Positions 16,953-26,432 of a stretch of DNA of 54,006 nucleotides are shown here, in pieces. How positions within the stretch are numbered: position 1 is the first letter of the stretch; every line of letters begins with the position of its first letter. The notes below the pieces were generated by a model. The model saw only the letters and a program-made list of their open reading frames with translations, was not told where the DNA came from and searched no databases. The DNA comes from Fischerella muscicola SAG 1427-1 = PCC 73103 (GTDB taxonomy: Bacteria; Cyanobacteriota; Cyanobacteriia; Cyanobacteriales; Nostocaceae), in the NCBI RefSeq assembly GCF_000317245.1, contig NZ_AJLJ01000191.1, positions 1-54,006 on the forward strand. Direction: 5' to 3'. Made by a program: the position numbers and the translations under genes.

Positions 16953-17780
16953 CTGCCGATTGCTGGATAACACAAATATAATCCTTATCTAAAGCTTATT
17001 ATCTCTAACTACATCAATATCATTCATCCCTCTAATTTAGGATTGCACTCAACTAAATGAATAATTTTGAACCAAGATCCGGAGATAGAAGAACACGGAG
17101 ACAACGAGGGACAAGGGGAACCAGTGCGTGCTTGGAAGTTTCCGAGGTCTGGGGCCGGAGCTTGCATCCGGCTTCCGGCTATGGAAGCCCGTCCCGTTGT
17201 AGCATCTGGCGTGGATAAAGCGTGCGGGAAGAGGTTAATCTGGCTATTTCCTGGCTATTGGGTTATCTTTGTTTTGGCAACTGGTGCGGCGAATTTAGAT
17301 TTTTTGTCAATGTGCCTACTCATTCTTGATGGCTTTCTCACCTCTGGTTAATTTTTGCTTAGTCTGTGGTTAATAGTTGTTACCATTCAAGGTAATTCTC
17401 TACGAATACGAGGTTTTAGCCGCTTTGCGGAAAGATTTGTTGATAAGTAACTATCTGAAAAAATAAGGTAAATAGCATTTTTCACTGATAATTGATGACT
17501 GATAACTGTTAAATATTTGTAGTTATTTTCAAAAAATTTACAGATTTTTCTCAAGCTATCTAGTCAAATGCTGCCTAATATTGCCATACTTCATAAAGAA
17601 AACATCTAAAGCGTTTTCAAATGGACGAAAAATTAATAAGAATACAGTTAGAAGTGTTACATGAGACACTTAATCCACTAATTTCCCACTAATAATTAAG
17701 AGTTAGGTATTATAGTCTGATTCGCCTGTTTTTCCAAAAGTGGATTCACCAAGTATTATTCAATAAGTGTGAGGAAGTCT
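16953..17780. other. Long intergenic region carrying a dispersed repeat
   Basis: This stretch of about 830 bases separates the divergent permease and LCP genes. Positions 17109-17216 hold the second copy of the repeat described at 14140-14208. A 94-codon open frame at 17067-17351 runs through this repeat and lacks any recognisable motif, so it is not called. The remainder (17352-17760) is AT-rich and should contain the LCP gene promoter. Confidence 0.6.
17109..17216 (+). repeat. Dispersed repeat, copy 2
   Basis: This is the plus-strand copy of the element at 14140-14208. GGGACAAGGGGAACCA and TGCG come at the left, and CGTTGTAGCA, TGGCGTGGA at the right. The middle is GC-rich and hairpin-prone (GCCGGAGC..GCATCCGGC, then CCGGCTTCCGG). 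It is clearly richer in GC than its surroundings. Confidence 0.65.
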
Positions 17781-19193
17781 GTGACCATTCAAAGAGGTTC
17801 GGCGTCAAAAAACCATTCTAAGTCCCGCTCCAAATCTGGTAGTAGAAGGGTCAATCGTCCAAAATCTGGACGTTGGCTGTGGTTTTTGCTGGGTATGGGG
17901 GGTATCGCAATAGTCTCAGCCACAGCAGGAGCATTACTGTCCTTAAGCAGTACACCTTTGATGCAAGCCAATCTGAGCGCGGATGAGGCAGCAGTTTTTG
18001 ATGGCGATCGCATTTCTGGAGGTGGGCTACGATTCTCAGAACTAACTCGCCCCGTCAATGTTTTGGTCATGGGGATGAGCGTACTACCGCCAGATGTCCA
18101 AAATGCGCCAGAAGAAACCAAAAATTTGGGATATCTACCCCAAATTAATTCCTTTGATGGTCTTTCTGACGTCATGCTCTTGATCAGATTTGATCCAGAA
18201 ACTAAAAAATTAGTCATGCTTTCCATTCCTAGAGATACCCGTGTGGAAATTGAAGGACATGGGAAGAAAAAAATTAATTCGGCTAATGTTCAAGGTGGGC
18301 CTGCTTTAACCGCCAAAACCGTTAGTAACCTTTTGGATGGAGTGGGAATTGATCGCTACATCCGTATCAACATTTTAGGAGTTGCCAAGCTGATCGACGC
18401 TTTGGGAGGAGTTACTGTTTATGTACCCAGAGATATGAAGTACCAAGATGACTCCCAGCATCTGTACATAAATTTAAAGAAAGGCAAGCAGCATCTCAAT
18501 GGTGATCAGGTACTGCAAATGTTACGTTTCCGCCATGATGAAAATGGTGATATTGGCCGGATTCAACGGCAACAAATGGTGATGCGGGCATTGATGGATC
18601 AAGCACTTAACCCGACGACAATGGCACAACTGCCCAATATTCTCAACGTAGTTAAAGAACATATTGATACTAACTTGTCAGTTGAAGAATTAGTCGCATT
18701 GGTGGGTTTTGGAGCCAGAACAAATCGTTCTAATATGTTGCAATTGATGCTTCCCGGTCGATTTAGCGAACAAGGAGAGTATAACGCTAGCTATTGGATA
18801 CCAAATAGCGATCGCATTGCGACCACTATGGCGCAGTATTTTGATATACAATCGTCTGACCAACAACAAGCAGCAGATCCAACATATTTACGAGTCGCAA
18901 TTCAAGACAGTACTGGCAGCGATAACACCAATCTTCAACCACTGATTACAAGCCTGCAAAAAGCTGGTTATCGCAATGTTTACATAGCCAAAAGCTCAGG
19001 TGAACCATTAGATGTCACTCACATCGTTGCTCAAAAAGGAGATGGCAACAGCGCCGAATCAATCCGTAACACTTTAGGATTTGGAGAAGTACGAGTAGAA
19101 AGTACTGGCAATCTCTATTCTGATATCAGTATTCAAGTGGGTAGAGATTGGTTAGAGCAAAAAAGCTTACTTGAGCAGCCAATCTCATACTAA
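17781..19193 (+). CDS. LytR-CpsA-Psr (LCP) family cell-wall glycopolymer ligase
   Basis: This is a membrane-anchored enzyme that attaches polyprenyl-phosphate-linked glycopolymers to peptidoglycan. A GTG start at 17781 has GAGGA 5 bases upstream and is preferred over the GTG at 17769. A basic N-terminus (Lys/Arg/Ser-rich) and one membrane segment (about 32-54) precede the LCP domain. Its signatures are DVMLLIRFDPETKKLVMLSI, PRDTRVEI, KINSANVQGG and the Arg-rich RFRHDENGDIGRIQRQQ. The final 90 residues (LRVAIQDSTGS onwards) match a LytR C-terminal domain. In cyanobacteria the attached polymer is not certain. Confidence 0.92.
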   Translation: MTIQRGSASKNHSKSRSKSGSRRVNRPKSGRWLWFLLGMGGIAIVSATAGALLSLSSTPLMQANLSADEAAVFDGDRISGGGLRFSELTRPVNVLVMGMSVLPPDVQNAPEETKNLGYLPQINSFDGLSDVMLLIRFDPETKKLVMLSIPRDTRVEIEGHGKKKINSANVQGGPALTAKTVSNLLDGVGIDRYIRINILGVAKLIDALGGVTVYVPRDMKYQDDSQHLYINLKKGKQHLNGDQVLQMLRFRHDENGDIGRIQRQQMVMRALMDQALNPTTMAQLPNILNVVKEHIDTNLSVEELVALVGFGARTNRSNMLQLMLPGRFSEQGEYNASYWIPNSDRIATTMAQYFDIQSSDQQQAADPTYLRVAIQDSTGSDNTNLQPLITSLQKAGYRNVYIAKSSGEPLDVTHIVAQKGDGNSAESIRNTLGFGEVRVESTGNLYSDISIQVGRDWLEQKSLLEQPISY

Positions 19194-19272
19194 GAAAGCA
19201 AAAATTATAAGGCTGGAAGAAGTAGGAAGAACAAGCATTTTTAGTTAAAAACTAAATTTATTCGCTTATCCA

Positions 19273-20193
19273 TTACTCATTTTCCGAAGTTTGAATTCTT
19301 GTTCTTTCCCATATCCAGTCCTGCAAAATCGGATTGACCACCTCCGGAGCTTCATCTTGGGGACAATGTCCTACACCTTCTAAAGGTATAAACTTTTGCA
19401 CTTGTGGAAAGCTGGCTAACTCTCTACCTAACTCAATTGGTTCCCAACGATCAGCTGTTCCCCATAAAATAATTGCTGGACAAGGCAATTGAGGTAAAAG
19501 GTCTTCTGGTAGGGGGCCTTGGGAATAAGAAGTAAAAGCAAGAAACACTGCTGCTGCACCTGGATCACTGGCAGGAGAGGTAAGAATATCTACAAGCTCT
19601 TCTGTTACCATTGCAGAATTAGCATAAGCTTGTAGTAGAACTTTACGTACAGTTTTGGGTTTGGCAATTTGATAGAAAAAAAATTCACCAATTGGTTTAA
19701 AAGATAATACACGTTGTAGAAGCGGCGCTCCTACACGACGCGACCAAGGTAAACTTTGGCGTTTGCTATCATGTAACAGCCGCAAAGAACAGTTGAGTAA
19801 TGCTACTCCTAAAGCAATATCAGGGTTGCTTACAGCTGTTTGCATGGCAACAATACAACCAATCGAGTTGCCAACCAAAAAAGCAGATTCTCCCACCACT
19901 TCACGGCAAAAATCAGCTATTTGTTGTCCCCAAGTCTCAAATGTATAGTTGATACTTTTACCAGGTTCAGGTTTTGCTGAGGCACCAAAGCCAATCAGAT
20001 CAATTGCATAAACACGACAATTTTGTGCTAGGACTGGCATATTTTTCCGCCAATGCCACCATGAAGCTCCAAAGCCATGCACAAAAATCACCGCTGGGCC
20101 AATACTTCCTTGAGATTGATAGCAAATAGAAAAGCCTTGCCAAATCCAGGTTTTTGTTGGAGTAAATGCGATCGCAGAAGTGGAGGAAGCCAT
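19273..20193 (-). CDS. Alpha/beta-fold hydrolase
   Basis: This is a 306-residue single-domain hydrolase. The oxyanion-hole motif is VFVHGFGASWWHW, the nucleophile elbow is VGNSIGCIVA (Ser), the acid is in LWGTADRWEP (Asp) and the base is in EGVGHCPQDEAPE (His), so the triad is complete. The arrangement with a helical cap between strand 6 and the acid resembles plant and cyanobacterial pheophytinase-like or haloalkane-dehalogenase-like enzymes, but the substrate cannot be told. It stands alone on the minus strand, convergent with the LCP gene. Confidence 0.88.
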   Translation of the reverse strand: MASSTSAIAFTPTKTWIWQGFSICYQSQGSIGPAVIFVHGFGASWWHWRKNMPVLAQNCRVYAIDLIGFGASAKPEPGKSINYTFETWGQQIADFCREVVGESAFLVGNSIGCIVAMQTAVSNPDIALGVALLNCSLRLLHDSKRQSLPWSRRVGAPLLQRVLSFKPIGEFFFYQIAKPKTVRKVLLQAYANSAMVTEELVDILTSPASDPGAAAVFLAFTSYSQGPLPEDLLPQLPCPAIILWGTADRWEPIELGRELASFPQVQKFIPLEGVGHCPQDEAPEVVNPILQDWIWERTRIQTSENE

Positions 20194-20585
20194 GGGTATT
20201 TTATTAATACAAATATGAAAGTTTAGAAAAACGCAGATATATTTATACTCATTATTTTTACAAAACTTTATATTTTATTACAAGTAGGAACTTTTATATT
20301 GCTGCTGTCATTCTAACTTCTTAGCTCAGAATTGCCCGTGCTATGTCACATCAACTTTGCCCGGTGTAGGCTGGGTAAAGTTTAAATGGAAAAGGGCAGA
20401 GGATAAAATACTTTTATGGCTTATCCTGCCAGTTTCTCTTGAATAGACAACTAATAATTCTGAAACTTCGGTTCTGTAAATTCAGTAGTTTCACAATTCA
20501 CAACTGCGAAACTGGTTTATAGAATAGTCAAAACATCAAACATTTCCTTTAAAGGTGTGTTCTTAGTTCCTGCCAGTCAGAAAAT
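20194..20585. other. Intergenic region between divergent genes
   Basis: No gene seen. A hairpin-capable inverted pair lies at AACTTTGCCCGG (20353-20364) and CTGGGTAAAGTT (20371-20382); it lacks a following T run, so it is not an obvious terminator. It could mark a small transcript or a regulator site. Confidence 0.4.
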
Positions 20586-21140
20586 ATGAATCAAGTAGAA
20601 ACGAATAATACTTCTGTAGGAAGTTATGCACCCGATTTTGAACTGCCAGGAATTGACGAGCAAGTACATCACCTGAGCCGTTATTTAAATAAATTTATTG
20701 CCGTTGGCGTCATTTCAATGTCCAATAATTGTCCCTATGTAAAATTGTATCTAGAGAGACTCAAAAAAATTCAACTAGAGTTTTACAAACAGGGTTTTAC
20801 AATCATTGGCTTAAATGGTAACGATGCCACTCAGTTGCCAACAGAAGATTTTGAAAGCATGAAAGCTTTTGCAAAAGTTAACCAATTAAACTTTCCCTAT
20901 TTGTGGGACTCTACTCAAGATGTAACTCGTAGCTTTGGTATTATCAAAACACCAATGGCTTTTTTAATAGACACAAAAGGTATAGTTCGCTACAAAGGAA
21001 TGATAGATAATCAACCGTACAACCAATCAGCTCTCAAGGAAAATTACCTCACAAAGGCGATCGCATCACTCATTAAAGGTCAAGAAATTTATCCTAAAGA
21101 AACTGAACCTACAGGTACTTATGTGATTTGGCGTAGCTAA
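20586..21140 (+). CDS. Thioredoxin-like redoxin (AhpC/TSA superfamily)
   Basis: This is a 184-residue soluble protein with the peroxiredoxin-like opening YAPDFELPGID and a thioredoxin fold. The active-site region reads SNNCPYVKLY: a single Cys with no CxxC and no other Cys in the protein. The cis-Pro region TPMAFLID and GIVRYKGMID are conserved features of this subgroup. It probably acts as a 1-Cys peroxidase-like or redox-sensing protein; the substrate is unknown. It is monocistronic, upstream of pyrH by 136 bases. Confidence 0.82.
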   Translation: MNQVETNNTSVGSYAPDFELPGIDEQVHHLSRYLNKFIAVGVISMSNNCPYVKLYLERLKKIQLEFYKQGFTIIGLNGNDATQLPTEDFESMKAFAKVNQLNFPYLWDSTQDVTRSFGIIKTPMAFLIDTKGIVRYKGMIDNQPYNQSALKENYLTKAIASLIKGQEIYPKETEPTGTYVIWRS

Positions 21141-21276
21141 AAGATAAATAAGCTTTTACCTCTAGTTGATTAACACGAGTTAATTTGATGATGTTCAAGT
21201 ACTAGAGACAGATAGTCACACTACTGTTATCTTTAATTGGAGGTAATTAGCATATTTTTCGATAAAGCGTAACTTC

Positions 21277-22005
21277 ATGGGAACAAATTACCGACGGGTT
21301 TTACTTAAACTAAGCGGTGAAGCCTTAATGGGCAGCATGGGCTATGGAATTGACCCAGAAGTGGTCAAAGAAATCGCTCAAGAAGTAGCAGAGGTAGTAG
21401 CCACTGGTGTTCAAATCGCCATCGTCGTTGGCGGGGGTAACATATTTCGTGGTGTCAAAGCGGCATCGGCGGGGATGGACAGGGCAACAGCTGACTACAT
21501 TGGTATGATTGCCACGGTAATGAATGCCATGACGCTGCAAGACTCACTAGAACGAATAGGGGTACAGACGCGGGTGCAAACCGCGATCGCCATGCAAGAA
21601 TTAGCTGAACCATATATCCGTCGTCGTGCCATCCGTCACCTAGAAAAAGGACGGGTGGTTATTTTTGGCGCAGGTTCTGGCAATCCCTTTTTCACAACCG
21701 ATACCACTGCTGCTTTAAGAGCCGCAGAAATTGAAGCCGAAGTCATTTTTAAAGCGACTAAGGTAGATGGAGTGTATGACGCTGACCCACATATCTATCC
21801 TGATGCCAAACGTTACAACAGTCTAACATTTGGACATGTTTTGGCAAAAGATTTGCGGGTAATGGACAGTACCGCGATAGCCTTATGTAAAGAAAATAAT
21901 ATCCCAATTCTTGTTTTTGACTTGGGCGTACGGGGTAATATCCATCGCGCAGTCATGGGAGAATCTATCGGCACCCTTGTGGGAGGTACTTGTGAAATTA
22001 GCTGA
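21277..22005 (+). CDS. pyrH: UMP kinase
   Basis: This phosphorylates UMP to UDP in pyrimidine nucleotide synthesis and is a cytoplasmic hexamer of the amino-acid-kinase fold. Signatures are [23 protein letters not shown], the regulatory and binding region [28 protein letters not shown] and [13 protein letters not shown]. The 242-residue length is normal. Its last 14 bases overlap the start of frr, so the two are translationally coupled, an arrangement widespread in bacteria. Confidence 0.97.
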   Translation: MGTNYRRVLLKLSGEALMGSMGYGIDPEVVKEIAQEVAEVVATGVQIAIVVGGGNIFRGVKAASAGMDRATADYIGMIATVMNAMTLQDSLERIGVQTRVQTAIAMQELAEPYIRRRAIRHLEKGRVVIFGAGSGNPFFTTDTTAALRAAEIEAEVIFKATKVDGVYDADPHIYPDAKRYNSLTFGHVLAKDLRVMDSTAIALCKENNIPILVFDLGVRGNIHRAVMGESIGTLVGGTCEIS

Positions 22006-22540
22006 AGCTGAAAGTACAATGCAAAAAACCATTGAGGCGACTCAACGAGCTTTTAACACGATTCGTACTGGTCGCGCCAATGCCAGCTTGTTAGACAAAG
22101 TGACAGTAGATTATTATGGTGCATCTACACCTCTGAAATCACTTGCTAACATCAGCACACCAGATGCAACAACGATTTTGATTCAGCCTTATGATCGCAG
22201 TTCTTTAAACCTGATCGAAAAGGCTATTTCTATGTCAGATGTGGGTTTAACCCCCAGTAACGACGGTTCTGTCATTCGACTGAACATTCCCCCACTGACA
22301 AGCGATCGCCGTAAAGAATTAGTAAAAATTGCTGCTAAGTATGCTGAAGAAGGTCGTGTTGGCATTCGTAACATCCGCCGCGATGCCCTAGATACCATTC
22401 GCAAAATGGAAAAAAACTCTGAGGTATCCGAAGACGAAGCACGTGATCAACAAGACAAATTACAAAAACTAACGGACAAATACACTGCCAGAATCAATGA
22501 ACTATTGGCAGAAAAAGAAAAAGACATCACTACCGTCTAA
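21992..22540 (+). CDS. frr: Ribosome recycling factor
   Basis: This splits post-termination ribosomes together with EF-G. I choose the GTG at 21992: it gives the standard start (M)[17 protein letters not shown] and the standard length of 182 residues, and GGGAGGT lies 4 bases upstream. The longer open frame from 21911 would add 27 residues unrelated to the family. The conserved [13 protein letters not shown] and [16 protein letters not shown] are visible. The gene overlaps pyrH by 14 bases. Confidence 0.96.
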   Translation: MKLAEAESTMQKTIEATQRAFNTIRTGRANASLLDKVTVDYYGASTPLKSLANISTPDATTILIQPYDRSSLNLIEKAISMSDVGLTPSNDGSVIRLNIPPLTSDRRKELVKIAAKYAEEGRVGIRNIRRDALDTIRKMEKNSEVSEDEARDQQDKLQKLTDKYTARINELLAEKEKDITTV

Positions 22541-22551
22541 ATCAAAGTATT

Positions 22552-22612
22552 AGGTAAAAGGTAAAAGGTAAAAATCGGGACAGTGATTTTTTACTTTTTC
22601 CTTTTACCTTAC
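22552..22612. terminator. Inverted heptamer repeat, probable terminator after frr
   Basis: Three GGTAAAA units at the left (22552-22572) pair with TTTTTAC, TTTTTCC and TTTTACC at the right (22588-22607). This makes a long A/T-rich hairpin ending in T-rich sequence just after the frr stop. Confidence 0.55.
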
Positions 22613-23423
22613 CTACATCAACGGCAATTCCTTGCATTACATTAGGCGGTTTAAGTAAGTCATCATTAGTTATTAGTAGAGACGCGATTATACTCTGACC
22701 TTGAAGCCGCTCTTACCGCATTTGGCTTGGGAAAAAGAGGGGAGGCTTAAAGCCCCCTGATTAATCTGTGGGCCAATTGGATCTCTAATAGAAGCCTCCC
22801 CTCTTTTTCTTTTATTCGCCTCGTTACGAGCGTCTACGCGTCTTTACAAGAGTCATTTGTCATTGGTAATAATTTCAATATTGTTTACGTTTGATTAATC
22901 GCATTTTGACTATTCCTGGCAAGTTACTGAAAATATTGAGAATAATTGTTTTTGCTAAATAAATTTTACTAAAACTTTATAATTTATCTGAAATAATTAG
23001 TAGAAAATTCGTAAACAGTGAAACTGATAAATTGTAAATTTGTAAAGTAAACCTGATTTAAAGTTTGCCTAATTGTAGCTTCTATCAAGCTAACACCCTT
23101 AAATAACCAAATAATTGTTAATCCAAGAAAGCTCCTAAATGTAATCAAAGCGTGCCTATAAATTGCCAGAGGATATGTAAAATTTCAAAACTCAAAGAAA
23201 ATTTTAAAAATTATTCAAATAACAAAAGTTTGAATTTGCAAACCGAACAATTACTAATGATTATGGCTAGGGCAAAATAAATATTTGCACATAACAGAGC
23301 CTATAATAAAACTGTAAAATTTTGCACATAAACCCAAAATTTAACCGAATTTTGGTAACACTGTCTAACATAGAACCCGAAACTCAACAATCAACTAATT
23401 CAAAAGCAAAAATTTAGAACATT
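22613..23423. other. Long intergenic region holding a nested inverted repeat
   Basis: About 810 bases without a gene. Its left part carries the nested palindrome at 22674-22847. From about 22850 to 23420 the sequence is very AT-rich with no strong structure. It should contain the promoter of the flavoprotein gene at 23424. Confidence 0.5.
22674..22847. repeat. Nested inverted repeats; possible mobile palindrome or structured RNA
   Basis: Inner arms GAAAAAGAGGGGAGGCTT (22731-22748) and AAGCCTCCCCTCTTTTTC (22792-22809) are a perfect 18-base inverted repeat around a 43-base loop. That loop itself contains small palindromes (GATTAATC, CCAATTGG). Outside them, GTAGAGACGCG (22676-22686) and CGCGTCTTTAC (22837-22847) look like the two halves of the palindrome family seen at 754, 4746 and 12403, as if an inner element had been inserted between them. 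Confidence 0.75.
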
Positions 23424-24542
23424 ATGTACGACTGCATCATTGTCGGTGCTGGTCCAGCCGGTGGAACAGCAGGGTATCATCTAGCCAAGCAAGGGCGCTC
23501 CGTGTTAATCCTAGAAAAAGCATCTCTACCAAGATATAAACCTTGTGGTGGTGGTGTTTCGCCTGCGATCGCTGAGTGGTTTGACTTTGACTTTAGTCCA
23601 GCAATATCCATCAAAGCAGATACGATCCGATGTACTTGGAAAACAGGCGACCCAGTAGAAGCGAAACTAGAAACTCCTGAACCAGTATGGATGGTACGGC
23701 GTGATGTTTTCGACCACTTCCTAGTGCAGCAAGCACAAAAACAAGGAGCAGAACTCAAAGACAATACAGAAGTCACTGGTATTGAGTTTAAAAGTGACCA
23801 TTGGCAAGTGAATACAGCTAATGGTCCGGTAATAGGTAAATATATAATTGCTGCTGACGGTGCTAAGGGGTCGATGGCGAAATGGCTAGGTTTCAAAGAA
23901 CGCAAACGCCGCCTCGCAGCAGCCTTAGAAGCAGAAGCACTAGCCAAAGTAGAAAATGGTAATATTGCTCATTTTGAATTTGGTTTGGTGAAAAATGGCT
24001 ATCTCTGGAATTTTCCCAAAGCAGACGGTTACTCTGTTGGTGTTGGTACGTTTATTGGTGGTGAACCCCAGGACTTCAAGAAAATTTTGGATGAATATGG
24101 TAACTCGTTTGGTTTAGATATAAAAACCTGCCAGCAATATGGCCATGCTATTTGCCTATGGAATGGTGAACAAAAATTGCATACTGAAAATGCAGTTTTG
24201 GCAGGGGAAGCAGCTTGTGTCGTTGATCCTTTTACCGCCGAAGGTATTCGCCCCTCAATATTTAGTGGGTTAAAAGCATCAGAGGCGATCGACAAAGCCC
24301 TCTCTGGTGACATCAACGCCTTGGAAAGATACTCAGATATCATTAATGCCGAATGGGGTAGTGATATGGCTTGGGCGCAAAAATTAGCTGGGCTATTTTA
24401 TCGTTTTCCTGGTGTCGGCTACAAAGTCGGTGTCAAGCGTCCCTCTGCACCTCAAATCATGGGTAAAATTCTCTGTGGAGAACTGCGCTACAAAGATGTG
24501 GCAGGTCGTGCCATTAAACGCTTAACTCCGTTTGGTGGTTAG
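23424..24542 (+). CDS. FAD-dependent oxidoreductase of the geranylgeranyl reductase family
   Basis: This is a 372-residue flavoprotein with the Rossmann FAD motif CIIVGAGPAGGTAGYHLAK at the N-terminus. The family motif RYKPCGGGVSPA and the later FAD-contact GEAACVVDPFTAEGIRPSIF are also visible. The family includes ChlP, which reduces geranylgeranyl groups for chlorophyll and tocopherol, and lipid- or carotenoid-modifying relatives. The sequence differs enough from typical ChlP that I leave it as a family-level call. It is monocistronic, after a long AT-rich upstream region. Confidence 0.85.
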   Translation: MYDCIIVGAGPAGGTAGYHLAKQGRSVLILEKASLPRYKPCGGGVSPAIAEWFDFDFSPAISIKADTIRCTWKTGDPVEAKLETPEPVWMVRRDVFDHFLVQQAQKQGAELKDNTEVTGIEFKSDHWQVNTANGPVIGKYIIAADGAKGSMAKWLGFKERKRRLAAALEAEALAKVENGNIAHFEFGLVKNGYLWNFPKADGYSVGVGTFIGGEPQDFKKILDEYGNSFGLDIKTCQQYGHAICLWNGEQKLHTENAVLAGEAACVVDPFTAEGIRPSIFSGLKASEAIDKALSGDINALERYSDIINAEWGSDMAWAQKLAGLFYRFPGVGYKVGVKRPSAPQIMGKILCGELRYKDVAGRAIKRLTPFGG

Positions 24543-24605
24543 TCAAGAGTCATTAGTCATTAGTAAATGTTCATTGACGATTGACAATTGACCATTGACC
24601 ATTGA

Positions 24606-25736
24606 CTATTCCCACAATCGCCTGCCACTTTTCCCTTGTAACCTTTGATGGGTATCCTTCAGTAAGGCGGGGATATCTAAGTTTTGTGGACACTTTGGCA
24701 AGCAGTCACCACAGTCTGTACAGCGATTTGCTTTTATTCCAGGGAACCAGTGACCCGCGTTTTCAAACATTCCATAACGATACTGTCCATAATCTGTCAT
24801 GTCATAGGCTACTGCCAAATTTCGTAGCCGCAGCACTTCTGGAATGTTGATATTTTCTGGACAGGGTAAGCATTCATAACACTGACTGCATAAATCAGTA
24901 CCCAAGGCCAGATTTTGATGATTTTCTAAACGTTCAAAAACTGTAATTTCCTCATCAGTTAATTGCCCATCTTGGTCAGCAACTTGTAATGGTTGAGTTA
25001 ATTCTTCAGGAATTGCTGGTCCGACACTCAAAGTAGTGATGCGGGAGTCACTCAGTAGAAATCGATAATTTAACTCTAGAGGCGAAAAAGGATGACACAA
25101 GTCAACTAAAGTAGGGGGTGGAGTATAAAGACGTCCACCCTTATCCGCAGGGGAAATAATAAATATGCCCATATCTTTAGCTGCTGCTAGTTCAATGACT
25201 GGGGCATGACGCTGAAAAAAATAGTAGTAGTGCAGATTGACAAATTCAAAAAAATCTGTATTTATCGCCGCTAGAATTAGATCTAAGGAACCGTGGGTAG
25301 AAAAACCAACATGTCGAACACGGCCATCAGCAACGGCTTCTTGTACAGCCTGCATACAGCCACCTTTGGCTTTGACCCAATCAAGTTGTTCCCATGTGTT
25401 TAAACCATGAATCCCCAGACAATCTAAATATTCTAGATGTAATTTTTCTAGAGATTCATCGATGCACCGACGCATAGTATCTGTATCTACCGTGGGAGGG
25501 ATTTTGCTTGTAATGTGAACCTGCGAACGAGGTATTGGCAACCCCAAGGCGATCGCCTTACCAAGATACTCCTCACTTTTGCCGTAACCTCTAGCAGTTT
25601 CTATATGATTAATTCCCAGCACTATAGCTGTTTGAATTGTTTGCCATACATTGTCTGGTGAATCTAAATAGCGCATTGTTCCCAAGGAAAATACCGAAAG
25701 GCGTAGTCCGGTTTTTCCAAAGCGTCGGTATCGCAT
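24606..25736 (-). CDS. Aldo-keto reductase with C-terminal 2x[4Fe-4S] ferredoxin domain
   Basis: This is a 376-residue two-domain enzyme. Residues 1-270 form an aldo-keto reductase barrel (RYRRFGKTGLRLSVFSLGT, HIETARGYGKSEEYLG, HITSKIPP, LDCLGIHGL). Residues 290-376 carry two ferredoxin-type Cys clusters, CSQCYECLPCP and CTDCGDCLPKCP. Such fusions are common in cyanobacteria and anaerobes; electrons may pass between NAD(P)H-linked chemistry and Fe-S carriers. The usual Asp of the barrel motif is Glu here (HIETARGYG). It converges with the flavoprotein gene, with degenerate heptamers between them. Confidence 0.9.
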   Translation of the reverse strand: MRYRRFGKTGLRLSVFSLGTMRYLDSPDNVWQTIQTAIVLGINHIETARGYGKSEEYLGKAIALGLPIPRSQVHITSKIPPTVDTDTMRRCIDESLEKLHLEYLDCLGIHGLNTWEQLDWVKAKGGCMQAVQEAVADGRVRHVGFSTHGSLDLILAAINTDFFEFVNLHYYYFFQRHAPVIELAAAKDMGIFIISPADKGGRLYTPPPTLVDLCHPFSPLELNYRFLLSDSRITTLSVGPAIPEELTQPLQVADQDGQLTDEEITVFERLENHQNLALGTDLCSQCYECLPCPENINIPEVLRLRNLAVAYDMTDYGQYRYGMFENAGHWFPGIKANRCTDCGDCLPKCPQNLDIPALLKDTHQRLQGKSGRRLWE

Positions 25737-25740
25737 CTAG

Positions 25741-25930
25741 TGAATTTTGGATTTTAGATTTTAGATTTTAGATTCAGAGCTAATAACTGGTCGATAGTTT
25801 TTGTGTTTAGGTATACATACCAGCTTAATCCAAAATCCGTCTTTATAAAGCTTTGATCGGAGGAAACCTCCGCACCCTAACGGGAAGCCGCAAAGCGTCT
25901 ACAAACTTTTCGCAAAATCCAAAATCGAAA
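25741..25930. repeat. Intergenic repeat cluster
   Basis: ATTTTAGATTTTAGATTTTAGA direct units (25749-25772) are followed by AATCCAAAATC in two places (about 25825 and 25918) that pair with GATTTTGGATT-like sequence at the left. A small hairpin CGGAGGAAACCTCCG (25858-25872) and GGAAGCCGCAAAGCGTCTAC lie between. This fills the space between the two minus-strand genes. Confidence 0.55.
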
Positions 25931-25934
25931 ATTG

Positions 25935-26432
25935 TTAAGATTCCTCATTGCCAAAACGCTTAATCAAATCTTCAGGACGGAGATTAGAGATAAATTCGCG
26001 AAATGCCTCCTGTTCAGCTTCATCGGCATCGCGATCTACGGGTATAGATGCATCAGCTATTACTTCTTCCATGACCCAAATAGGCGCATTTGTACGGAGG
26101 GCAACAGCGATCGCATCGCTAGGACGTGCGTCAATTTCTTTTTTGACTTCGCCTTGTTTAATAATTAAAGCTGCATAAAATGTATCCTTTTGTAGGGAAT
26201 GAATAATAACACGCTCTAGAGTCATATTCCACGTCTCCAGAATATTTACAATCAGGTCGTGGGTTAAGGGTCTAGGAGGCTTCTGATTCTCCAGTGCGCC
26301 CATAATAGCCCTAGCCTGTTCCTGACCGATATAAATAGGTAAAGCACGCCGATCTGTAGCATCTTTTAAAAGTACAATCGGGCTGCGGGTTATGGCATCT
26401 AATGCTATGCCAGCGACTTTCATTTCAATCAT
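25935..26432 (-). CDS. Bifunctional nuclease family protein (DUF151)
   Basis: This is a 165-residue protein matching the bifunctional nuclease (BFN) domain over about residues 1-135. Visible features are SPIVLLKDATDRRALPIYIG, the short helix ARAIMGAL, LTHDLIVNILE and IDARPSDAIAVALR. A short acidic tail (DADEAEQEAF) and a C-terminal helix follow. Plant members have been linked to nuclease activity and defence; the bacterial role is unclear. It is divergent from riboflavin synthase. Confidence 0.9.
   Translation of the reverse strand: MIEMKVAGIALDAITRSPIVLLKDATDRRALPIYIGQEQARAIMGALENQKPPRPLTHDLIVNILETWNMTLERVIIHSLQKDTFYAALIIKQGEVKKEIDARPSDAIAVALRTNAPIWVMEEVIADASIPVDRDADEAEQEAFREFISNLRPEDLIKRFGNEES

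Noticed and set aside
17067..17351. 94-codon open frame on the plus strand
   Set aside because: It runs through the dispersed repeat copy at 17109-17216 and has no family resemblance.
21911..21991. Longer N-terminus for ribosome recycling factor
   Set aside because: The extra 27 residues are not part of the family and lie within pyrH; the GTG at 21992 has a good ribosome binding site.
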